A stretch of DNA of 64,000 bases, taken from contig OZ026520.1 in the NCBI GenBank assembly GCA_964019695.1, positions 30,724,120-30,788,119 on the forward strand. The letters run 5' to 3'. This stretch comes from Loripinus fragilis (taxonomy: Eukaryota; Mollusca; Bivalvia; Lucinida; Lucinidae). Position numbers and translations under genes: made by a program. Each line of letters starts with the position of its first letter. Position 1 is the stretch's first letter. Positions 45,706-55,241 of the stretch are shown piece after piece. The notes below the pieces were generated by a model. The model ran no database searches, had not been told where the DNA came from, and was given only the letters and a program-made list of their open reading frames with translations.

Positions 45706-47004
45706 CGTCGCTTCAGTGCTATAGTGTTCTATCTACCATTGCACAATTTTTGAGAAAAATGAGTTTGAAAAATTTAGCATCCTGATTTTTGATGCCTTAT
45801 TTATCACAGACCTTTGAATCATACCGTGTAAATGACCTTGGTTTGAAGAAATTTGTACAAAATTATGGAATTTACGGGCATTTTTCATTTTGCAGATAGA
45901 ACATTATGCCCTAAAATCCCCTTCTGCATATAGTGCTATAGTGTTCTATATTTTCCTACAGCATAATAATTTGTTTATGGTGTCAATTCATATACTAGTG
46001 TGTACAGAAATGATAATTTGTACCTAAAAGTAGCAGATTTAGTCATTTATTTGGCATAACAGTACCAAACCGCACAGATCATGCCATTAAAATTTATGTA
46101 TGGTAGGTAATCTGTTTCTACAATTAATTGTTCTGTCAATGGGGTCAATTTGTATAATATTTTATACTGAACTGATTATTTGGACCTAATAGAAGCAGAT
46201 TTAACCATTGATTTGTAATTACATCTATAAATGACTTCAATTGAAGCAGTTTGAATATGTGTAAGTAAGTAAGGGTGCAAAGATCAGGACTCGATACAAT
46301 CAAGTACCGCACCTGACCAAGGATACCAATGGGAAAGTGACAAACTCACAGTAGACACCACAAACGAGAGCCAAGAGGTCAGCCCTTTCCCAGCAGGTGA
46401 CCACAAAGCACAAATAAACAGACGCGCTAAAAGACATAGCAAACACAAGACAGAACAAAAACATAAAAGCAAAGACTTTATTTTAAGAGGGACACAACAT
46501 TTAGCAAATACATACGAGCACAGGAGGTAATCTGTTTCTACAGCTTATCATTCTGTCCATGGATCAATTTGCCTTATATTTTTGACTGAGCAAATTATTT
46601 GGACCTAAAAGTAGCCGATATAGCCATTAGTTCGTCATAAGACCGACAAACCACTTCAATTTAGGGAATTCAAATTTATGTAAGGTAGGTAACTGCATTT
46701 TTTAGCAATTTCTCCAAGGGAAGTGGCTTTTTGTAGATAGAACACTATGACACTGAAATCACCCAGTCACGTGACATAATCATCCTTGGCCATTGGATGA
46801 AAATCACTTAGAACATTATAGCACTGAACGAACTTGTCTTTTTGTAGGTAGAACAGAAAAGCACAGCGTTTTTAAGCTTACTGGGAGGAGATAGGCAAAT
46901 GAAATCTTCACAAGTAGATAGAACATTTGATCCCCTTTCCAACGGTATGCATAACTCATTTTTGACCAAATTGTCACTTAGAACACTATAGCACTGAAGC
47001 GACG
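45706..47004. mobile_element. 1.3-kb inverted-repeat element with repeated end motif
   Basis: CGTCGCTTCAGTGCTATAGT at left and its inverse at 46983-47004. AGTGCTATAGTGTTCTA or inverse recurs inside near 45930, 46735 and 46810. A second internal repeat (GGTAGGTAATCTGTTTCTAC) occurs at 46104, 46526 and, shortened, 46684. An insert at 46263-46500 resembles part of the SINE at 47385-47440. Confidence 0.68.
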
Positions 47005-47272
47005 AGTAGAGGGCTTTGAGTCCCTCCTTAACAATAGATACTAAACACTCTCCCCCAGTACATCTATGCGGAAAAGCTCAAGATTTGCTCTGTACAGAAG
47101 CAGAATATCCATACAAAATGTATGTGAAAAAGCAATTCCAATGTTTCAAATTCCGATTTTGGTAGGGCATCATCTGCCTTAAGATCACTTCAGGGCTTTA
47201 GCACACATTAACGAAGTGAAAGAGATCCTGATTTATATAAGATTTGATATTGTCCACCATTAACAAGAAAGA

Positions 47273-47530
47273 GGGAGCGCAATGGCTCACTGGTAGAGTG
47301 CTTGACTCGAGACAGAGGGGCTGCGGGTTCAAGCCTCGCCGGCGTCACTACGTTGTGTCCTTGAGCAAAGTAGGAAAGAGGGCAAAGATAAGGAATTGAT
47401 ACAATCAAGCACCACACCTGGCTCAGGATACCAATTAATACTAGCTTAGTACTGGTTCAACACGGGAAGGCCCGCCCCTACATAACTGAAAGATTGTTGA
47501 TGGGATGTAAAAAATCAAATCGAACAAACA
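47273..47530 (+). mobile_element. tRNA-derived SINE, type C, with internal insert
   Basis: Forward copy: GGGAGCGCAATGGCTC, GGTAGAGTGCTTGACTCGAG (A-box region), GGGTTCAAGCCTCGCC (B-box region), GATTGTTGATGGGATG, then an AAATCAAATCGAACAAAC tail. About 60 bp around 47385-47440 (AAAGATAAGGAATTGATACA...) is not in other copies; related sequence occurs near 46275-46330. Confidence 0.8.
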
Positions 47531-47839
47531 AATTCACAATAATGTTCTGAACTTGGCAAATAGCACAGGCCCTGATAATATGGCATCTCATCTAGGTCTA
47601 TGCGTTTTGTAAATGCTCTGTTTTTTTTCATAAATGTAATTAACCACGTATAGGTCAATTTTGACCTCAGACTGACCAAAGATCAAAAGAGTCTACTTAA
47701 AAGCACGAGAAAGGTAAATAAGATTGTAACGGTTATTTCTCGCCTTTAGAATACTTACTGCTCGTGCTATCGACTTAACAAACTTTCCAATACATATGTA
47801 ATGACATGACCAATACAACAGCTACAGGCTTAGTCGAGC

Positions 47840-47912
47840 GGTCAGCGTATTGAATTGCAAATATGCCCTGGAAAGTTGCAGAGTTCGAATCCCAGAGATC
47901 AAGTCCCAAATA
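47840..47912 (+). other. tRNA-like sequence, probably pseudogene or SINE head
   Basis: TTAGTCGAGCGGTCAGCG resembles an A box and GAGTTCGAATCCC a B box about 35 bp apart with a possible anticodon stem between. The acceptor stem does not pair, so a functional tRNA is unlikely. Confidence 0.35.
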
Positions 47913-48800
47913 TCTTTTTTATTAACATATTTTTTTTAAAGGGGGATGGTGTATGAATGGTAAATCTACTACCTTTGGGTACCAGTGATATGACAATTTA
48001 GTACATTGTAATTTTATTGTAGAAAAATCGCAAGTTGTGCTGGAATGGCGGCCTGCGGTTCGGACATTACTATATTATTTTCCTGCTGTCTTCAAACATG
48101 ATAGATTTTATTTTGACTTCTCTGCGGCAAATTGTATCAACTAATGCGTTTTTATGATTATTTCACTGCGAGGAATAAGTTCACCTTCAACCTATTATTG
48201 CTAAGGCATAAGAGGTATTACACCTGTTGACTGGGTGAAGTGCGTCGAGCATGTTTTGTCAGTAGAGCGGGTATACATACACACTACTGTGCGTACGGGA
48301 ATTCAGTGAACAACGCTTTTTTGCGTTTATTTCGTTATGTGCGGACTGATCGCACAATGACCATCAGAATTTAATATATCTATACACCGCCTAATTGGTG
48401 ATATTTTTTCCGTTACAAAATGTATTGTCAAATGGGCTGTGATATGATGGAATTTGTCCTCATTTGAGTGTCTGCATTTTTTAATTTACCCTAAATGCAC
48501 CTTTGTACGGATCACTGCCTAAAGTTTACTATCGATGAATAATTATACGGCTTTATAAGACGAAGTAACGTGTTAAGAGAAGGTTTTTTTTATCATATCA
48601 AAATAGTTTCATCAGATGCAAATTATGGCCATAGTTTAGGCTCACAGAATTTTGGCATACGAGAAAATATTGAGGCATTCTCAGTGGGTACCCGTCCGCT
48701 TATTCCTATGAAATGAATCTCTGTGTTCCCCTGTTCCTCAATTTAAAATCTTGATTTTCTGTGTTTCCTGCTCCATATCTGATCATCAGATTTTAAATAG
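47913..48800. other. Intergenic stretch, no repeat recognised
   Basis: One of the less repetitive parts of the intergenic region; GAATGGCGGCCTGCGG near 48040 is the most CpG-rich spot. No splice-bounded exon could be defended. Confidence 0.4.
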
Positions 48801-48810
48801 TTTTCCATTT

Positions 48811-49030
48811 GCGGATCCAGAGGGGGGATCCCCTTAAAATCACAAAGCTACCAATCCAGCATTCAATGTTGGGCCACCATCGGCCCGCCAGTGAAACGCC
48901 ATTTAAATGGCATATCACTGGCGGACCATGGGTGGCTCGCTAATAGTGGTATTTGGATCCATCCTCCCCTCATCAGCTAAAAAATAACCTTTTCAAATTT
49001 GGAACCCTCTGACAAAACTTTCTGGGTGCG
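48811..49030. mobile_element. Type O element
   Basis: GCGGATCCAGAGGGGGGATC at left, GGAACCCTCTGACAAAACTT at right; internal palindrome CCGCCAGTGAAACGCCATTT / inverse (48887-48926). Confidence 0.7.
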
Positions 49031-49514
49031 CGCAAGTTTTCCAACTTGTTTTATTAAACAAATTGAACTTTCTATCTGTTTATTCCAAATACTGATTTGT
49101 TGACACCAGACAATGCAAATATGCATGTCAAAACGTTATTCCGGGCAACTATAATTGATACGAGAAAATAATCACAGGGCTCACCCGTTAGGTGTGATTC
49201 AAGGGGAAAAAAGACTCATCCAATTTGGGGTCAATATATTTTTTGGGGGTGGCTGAGAACTAAATGTTCATGTGAAGTGCATCAAAGGCTATAAATAATG
49301 CACCAGTCATTTGTAACCGCTGCTTCACCCCAACCGCTGAGCAGATCGGGGGTATCCATAGCCTGGTAGATGTGCTGTGTTTTTACTTTTACATTGTCTC
49401 CACAATGGGGAGGAAAAGTAGGGGTTTGATAGACCTAGACAAACATGGCAGTGCAGTATAATAACAGACTATGGGGGAAGAACTGTCATGGTTTTGCCAG
49501 CTAGCTGTCCCCAC

Positions 49515-50225
49515 GAATGTAGGACATTTTGGCCGCGGACATTTCAGCCTAGGACGTTTCGGCCCGGACATTTCCGGCCACAGAAAATGCCAAAGGTGGA
49601 CGTTTCGGCCATAACCATATATTGTGGTTGGGGTTTGTGCTTGCATAAATGTGTGATGCATTTCTTAGGACATAATTGTGTCTGAATAATCATATACATG
49701 TATACTATATTTCTCCCAAATTTTAATCAGTTATTAAACCCCATGTATTTACAAGCAGAGATGAAAACAGTCTGGGTCCTGATCAGGTAGGGAGCTGGCT
49801 GATCTGGATCTGGCAGAGTTTTGAAGAAAAAGATAAATCCAGGCTCAGCATGCAAGTAGTAAACATCCATCAATTGTTAAGTACAGTAGATTCACGAGAA
49901 TCATTGTAAAACTATTCCAGATAATGGGTACTTTATGCAGGTATATACCATTTACTGCTGTATAATATACACCATAATTTGCCTGTTTCTATGAAAAATA
50001 GCATGACCCTATTATCATGCATTTTTAATCTGCTGAAAGTATTCACATGCATATTTGATTTCAAAAGATTAATAAGTGCATCACACATTTATACATGCAC
50101 ACACCCCAAACGCAAATTTATAGTTATGGCCGCCCGGAAATGTCCACCGTCGGCATTTTCCGTGGCCGAAATGTCCAGGCCATAAGGTCCATGGCCGAAA
50201 TGTCCTTGGCCAAAATGTCCGAGCA
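49515..50225. mobile_element. Inverted-repeat element with GGCCGAAATGTCC periodic arms
   Basis: Left arm 49515-49673: GGACATTTTGGCC, GGACATTTCAGCC, GGACGTTTCGGCC and GGACATTTCCGGCC in a row, then AAATGTGTGATGCA. The right arm (50070-50225) is the inverse. Outer flanks 49300-49330 and 50300-50370 share CAGTCATTTGTARCC words. Confidence 0.72.
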
Positions 50226-50299
50226 CCGTTCCCACAGTGTGGCAGTTACAAATGGGGAACTGCAGACACAAAGTCAAAGTCTTCGACATTCTTCTGGGC

Positions 50300-50372
50300 T
50301 GGGGCGTGGTCACAAATGACTAGTGCATAAAGACGAAAGAAAGTATGCACACCAGTCATTTGTAGCCACGCC
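50300..50372. repeat. Hairpin
   Basis: GGCGTGGTCACAAATGACTA ... inverse with a ~20-bp loop. Confidence 0.65.
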
Positions 50373-50579
50373 CAAGCCGGGCAAATGGACTGTTAGTACA
50401 GGGTCATACCAGGAACCTTTAGCCAGAAAATCAAAGTCCCCACCGTTCCCTGGCTCTGTGGGCTGTAGTTACGAATGACTTTTGTATTAGAGCCTCCTCA
50501 TTATATTTCTTTTAATATTATTATCTGTAGCACGTGTAATATTTGTCCTAGAGCTGTCGGGCAAGCAACACCGGCCGCG

Positions 50580-51200
50580 ACGCGAGAAATCATGTCTTCT
50601 GGGAGTACGACAAAGCGAGTCTCAAACCAGTCTGCTAGCTAGAAAATTGAAATTTTGCTTGCAGTAAGTCTAGATATATATGATTCTTCTCAAAAAGCAG
50701 ACAGCAAAGTTGCTGATGAGACTGCGTGGATGCGCAGGCTGGTCTGCGCCTTTATTGTTACAAATCACCGAAGACAGGTTTTCACATTCGCGGTCCAATT
50801 GATATATATGCATTTTACCATGAACGCTTAAAAATAAGATGCGAAATTTGATTATCGTGAAATATGATAACTCAGACAGAATTGTAACTGGCGCAGTCTA
50901 TTCAAAGCATTTGCAATGTGTATGTTATCCTGCTGATACCTGAGATATACGAAAGTAAACATGGTATTCATTGAACTGTATAAACCACGTGTTACCCATA
51001 TGACATACATTGGGGGAAAATAAGGGATTTTCTAAATCGATAACGACTAAGTTATTTTTTTCTACAAGAGATTCCAGACTTATTTTCCCATCATAAATAT
51101 TCAAATATGCAATTGTATATTAGGCGGTGCTTTATTATATATATGTGCAAGCAAAATTTTAGTCCAAAATTTTATCACTAAAGACATTTTAAAAAAGAAA
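50580..51200. other. Intergenic, type-A-related decayed repeat
   Basis: GGGAGTACGACAAAGCGAGTC, GACTGCGTGGATGCGCAGG and GAAGACAGGTTTTCACATTC recall 2700-2910; a dispersed but uncharacterised family. Confidence 0.5.
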
Positions 51201-51234
51201 AACGATGTTCACTGAATTTCTGTACGGACTATAG

Positions 51235-51345
51235 TTAAAGGAGATCGCAGCAGAGGAAGATCATGAACCAGTGGTGATTGATCTTGCCTCGGGCTCTAAC
51301 TGCAGCTCTGATACTGACACTGCCAGCGAGACAGAGGGCATTTGA
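51235..51345 (+). pseudogene. Possible C-terminal coding fragment (acidic, Ser/Thr-rich)
   Basis: A 36-codon frame after an acceptor-like TTAAAG reads KEIAAEEDHEPVVIDLASG, then Ser/Asp/Thr/Glu-rich residues to TGA; AATAAA follows at ~51382. GC content is higher than in the flanks. It could be the last exon of a mobile-element gene or chance. No family recognised. Confidence 0.3.
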
Positions 51346-51429
51346 AATTAATTATATCTGAAATTTAATAAATTATGAAATAAAATACATACCATGATGA
51401 AAATATACAATAGAAAAAGAGCTAAAATG

Positions 51430-51472
51430 AACACGCACGCACGCACGCACGCACGCGCACACACACACACAC
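51430..51472 (+). repeat. Microsatellite (ACGC)n(AC)n
   Basis: About seven ACGC units followed by about eight AC units. Confidence 0.9.
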
Positions 51473-51891
51473 TTGTATTAAAAGTAAAAAAAAGGCCTGA
51501 CCGAGACTCGAACTCGCATTAAAGAAAAGAAATATTTGTACCTTATTAGACTTACATTAATTTGCTTACCTACCGAGCTACAGAGAAAGTTGAGTAAACT
51601 GTTGAAAGTTACCTATATATAATCATGATAACGTATTATGTAACACCTAGTATGATACCGCTTTATAACGGTTTCTACCTGTTTCCCCTTTCACGTGCTT
51701 TAAATTCGAATCGTCTGATCTTTAATCCGTCTGAGGTCGAAATTAACCTATACCCACAATTGTTTGCATCGATTTTTAGGCAAGCTACGCCCCTGTATGC
51801 TGTTCATTAAAATCATTGGAGTTCTGTAGTTCTGTAATCATGGCCCACCGCAATATCGCACAGGTATTATCTTCTTGCCTGGTAACAAGTG

Positions 51892-52196
51892 CGGATCCAG
51901 AGGGGGGACAGGGGGTCCGGACCCCCCTGGAAAATCACAAGTTATATGGGTTTCTATAGGGAATAAGCAATTGGACCCCCCCCCCCTGAAAAAAGTTGGA
52001 CCCGCCCCTGGAAAATGTTAGACCCCCTCTGGAACCTTGAAAAATGATAGATTTCTTTGAAATTGACCATTTGACTTCTGTAAAATAAGCTGAGGACTAA
52101 AAAAAAAAAAAAAAAAAAAAACCGTTGTCAGAGCTTTTTTGTCAGACTGACCTGGACCCCCCCCCCCCTGACGAGAATTCCTAGATCCGTGCATGG
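51892..52196. mobile_element. Type O element with A20 run
   Basis: GCGGATCCAGAGGGGGGACA start, inverted at CTGACGAGAATTCCTAGATC; includes C-runs and an A homopolymer near 52100-52121. Confidence 0.65.
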
Positions 52197-52204
52197 GTAT
52201 AATG

Positions 52205-52611
52205 TCTCTAGTACTTTCTCGCGAGTATTTGGTGGTGCGTGATACTTAGGCTGTTTTTGGTGAGTCTCCCGGATCTTTCCAGAAACTCCTCCAATATGTC
52301 GTTAATGAACAATCTTTCTTGTTCATATCCATCTTTGTTTGTCACTGTTAGGAACACTTCCATTGACCACAAGTCCTTTCCCGTTTGTTGCCACATTTTC
52401 ACCTTAAGTCTTTTTTCTTATGCTGTACTTCTTCACACTCCATAAGATAGTGTTCACAGCTCTCTATTTCCACATTTACATGAGGCATGATTTTTTGTGA
52501 AAGCTTAAACTTGTATTCAGTAAAGTGTGGGCAATAAGGATCTTTACAAATGTTATTTACTGTCGGAAAGTTTAACAAATTAACATTAGCTATGTTAAGA
52601 AAAAAATAGGA
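52205..52611 (-). pseudogene. Decayed LINE-like reverse transcriptase C-terminus
   Basis: The minus-strand frame from ~52611 to a stop at 52399 contains ICKDPYCPHF followed ~25 residues later by CEHYLMEC, the Cys/His pattern found after the polymerase domain of many non-LTR retrotransposons. After a frameshift the next frame reads FINDILEEFLERSGRLTK, similar to the Y/F...TGRL ends of LINE proteins. Broken by at least one stop/frameshift; no polymerase domain remains. Family assignment is tentative. Confidence 0.45.
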
Positions 52612-52619
52612 TCAACCGG

Positions 52620-53730
52620 GAGGGCCATTTATATTCATTTTGCTGTGAAAAATGGGGTCCCTCCGCAACGACGCACCAATAAATGTATTACTAGGTGCAT
52701 TACCATGAATAAAAAAAGGTGTGTATCTTTACTCGCTTTTGATTGGCCTAGATACTTTGCATCTAAGGTATTTGATTGGCTATTTATCAGGTCAAGGTTA
52801 TTCACGTTGTCCATTAGTGAGAAAAGCTGCAAATCTTGATAAACAAGAAGTTTGTTTCATACTTTGACAGCTACAGATGTTGCACTGAAGTTGCAAAACC
52901 AAATTAAAAAGAGGGACAGCTACCTTTTTATTTTTCACCAACAAAAAAATCAATATATCGTGCGAAAAACGCTAAAACAGAACAGATTTGTTATTCTAGA
53001 TTTCCAAGTAAGTACATGTAGACGTGATTGTGTAGAACTGAAACAGAGAGGTAAACACAACTGACATGTCATACCACTGACGGTAATATAATGCAATGAT
53101 CTTTAAAATGGAGTTGTCAAGAGCAAGTTCTATATGGATTGTTCTTTGTCTAAATTGTGGCGTCTATAAACTAGGTCTACTGTTTTGTCTACAATGTGAG
53201 GGTCTAGATGGGGATGCCAGTAATCTAATGTACATGTATCATTAATGCCAGTTTTGAATTTTAGTTTTGTTTAATTTCAGGGTCATTCGCAACATAGCCT
53301 CAAAAAACATTCACTGTTAAATTTAGGACATACTAGTTTGTAACTTAATTGGTTTAAAAATAATACATTGCATCATCATCAGACCCTTGTATACATGTTA
53401 ATCCATATAGTATGCACATAAAAGAGTGTTACCACAAGAAAACTTCTCTTTTTAAATATATGACAATAATTACCCCTTACCTAGTCGGTAAATAGCTATA
53501 CATAGCTAATGTTATCTCTGTTTTATACTCTCCGACTTTAAATAAAATTTGTCTTATGTCTTATGTCTTACCATGCTTGATATTTTAATGAACTATATAC
53601 ACTACCCTTTTTAAATATATGACAATAATTATCCCTTACCATGCTTGTTATTTTAACGAACTACACTACCCTCTTTTATTCATATAACTTAAAGGATTCT
53701 AGCTATTTTCATGTATTATTTATATGCTTC
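52620..53730. other. Intergenic stretch, no gene supported
   Basis: AT-rich; direct repeats TTTTTAAATATATGACAATAATTA (split over 53450-53475 and 53608-53635) with (C)TTACCATGCTTG indicate a local duplication of about 150 bp. Confidence 0.45.
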
Positions 53731-53734
53731 ATGC

Positions 53735-54070
53735 ACGGATCCAGAGGGGGGACAGGGGGTCCGGACCCCCCTGAACAATCACATAAATAAAGGGTTTCTT
53801 AGCAATACTGGTCCCTATCCCCTGAAAATCACAAAGCTACCAAGCATGAAGCCAGCATTCAATGTTAGGCCGTCATCGGCACACCAATTGGGGCTTAGCT
53901 ACAATCAATGGCACGTCAGCGAAACGCCATATCAATGGCGTTTTGCTGGCGGGCCAATGATGGTCCCCTTATAGTGGAATTTGGATCCTCCCTCCCCTTA
54001 TCAATTAAAAAAAAAAGAAAAAAACAATGTCAAAGTTGGACCCCCTCTGACAAAACTCTCTGGATCCGCA
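53735..54070. mobile_element. Type O element
   Basis: CACGGATCCAGAGGGGGGAC ... TGACAAAACTCTCTGGATCC. Carries an internal hairpin GAAACGCCATATCAATGGCG-like (53914-53957), as at 48887. Confidence 0.72.
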
Positions 54071-54524
54071 GATATGCTTATCAGAAACAGTGTGGATCTT
54101 GATCAGCTTGCCTCTGAGAAGCCAGCTGATCTTGACATGCTCTGCTTTCAAAAAAAGATTGATGCATTGGGTTCAGTGAGTTTGGTAAGGGTTAACTAAA
54201 CATGTTGAACAACTCGATAATCAAAGCATGCATTTTATTTCGCAGTCTACAAAAATCAATATAGGGTCTGTGATTAAAGATAAAGAGGTAAAATCATATA
54301 CATATCTTGGCCTTACATTTCAACTGGCTGTTTACCTTCAGTCAGTGACTGACTATTACTGTTCAAAACTGGTTAACTTAGTATGTTTAGACAAAACACA
54401 GGTTGTGGTAATAATAAGTATGAATACACATTATTTGAGTACCCACAAGTTATGTTTAATTTAGATTTGAGCCAGTGCATGGCTTAACCCTTTGTGGACT
54501 GGAAACCACTAAACAGGTACTATG

Positions 54525-54986
54525 GCAAATGGTGAAGACCCAGATGAAATGCCGCATAAGGTGACATTTCATCAGGGTCTGTACTGTTTTCAATTTAAGA
54601 CAAAGTTGATCTTCAGAGAAAGAAGTATAAAATTGTTTGGAAACAAAATTTTGTCTGTAACCCCTCAATATGTACAATAGACAAGTAAATTTAAATCTCA
54701 ATGAGACAGTTCTTTTGAGCACCCAAAGCATATGTTAAAACCTATATGGGTAAGAAATTATTTACAATTTTATGCTCAGAAATTGTGTTTATCTAAACGT
54801 ATGAAAGACTGGCTCCAGTCCTTAAAACAATTTTTCATCTATGTGTCATATTATATACTTGTTGCCAGTCTAACTCTGATGGCTCTGTTTTAAAACAGAG
54901 CCATCAGAGTTAGACTGGCTACAAGTATACGATATGACACATTGATGAAAAATTGTTTTAAGGACTGGAGCCAGTCTAAACCTATG
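54525..54986 (+). mobile_element. Composite: type E hairpin, type B element, and inserted palindrome upstream of AASS
   Basis: 54525-54600 is a type E-like hairpin (GATGAAATGCCGCATAAGGT). 54690-54806 is the left part of a type B element, interrupted by the 170-bp palindrome at 54807-54976, after which TAAACCTATG resumes. Confidence 0.7.
54807..54976. repeat. 170-bp near-perfect palindrome, 36 bp before AASS exon 1
   Basis: GACTGGCTCCAGTCCTTAAA ... inverse; inner arms CTAACTCTGATGGCTCTG-TTTTAAAA-CAGAGCCATCAGAGTTAG exact. CTAAAC lies on both sides (54793 and 54975), a possible target duplication. Confidence 0.9.
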
Positions 54987-55011
54987 TGTTACGTTGTATT
55001 TATTTTTAAAG

Positions 55012-55241
55012 GTATGTGGCGTCAGAACACAGGGACACTTTACAAACATATTTGCAGCAATAATGTGGTTGGCTGCAAGAAAGTGCGCTGGAACAGTAAC
55101 ACAGTACTGGCAATTAGAAGAGAAACAGTCAATGTATGGGAGAGAAGAGCCCCACTGGCCCCTCATCAAGTACAGACACTTGTGAGGAATGGAGTCAAGG
55201 TTATTGTGCAGCCATCTAACAGGAGAGCTTATAACATGCAG
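55012..55241 (+). CDS. AASS: AASS coding exon 1 (ATG at 55014)
   Basis: Preceded by a T-rich stretch ending TTTTTAAAG at 55011, which reads as a 3' splice site, so an untranslated leader exon further left is likely; transcription starting just upstream is the alternative. It encodes residues 1-76 and ends ATGCAG|GTATTG, phase 0. The chosen ATG is the only in-frame Met after that acceptor and gives a basic mitochondrial-type leader before the conserved RRE...WERRAPLAP. The in-frame upstream ATG at 54942 lies inside a palindromic repeat and is not credible. Confidence 0.9.

Noticed and set aside
51483..51590. tRNA-like minus-strand sequence (GTAGCTCGGTAGGTAAGC, GAGTTCGAGTCTC)
   Set aside because: A/B-box-like words are ~60 bp apart and the acceptor stem does not pair; probably a SINE or tRNA relic.
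54942..55013. In-frame ATG upstream of the chosen AASS start
   Set aside because: It lies within the 170-bp palindrome and would add residues unrelated to any mitochondrial leader; a splice acceptor separates it from the coding exon.
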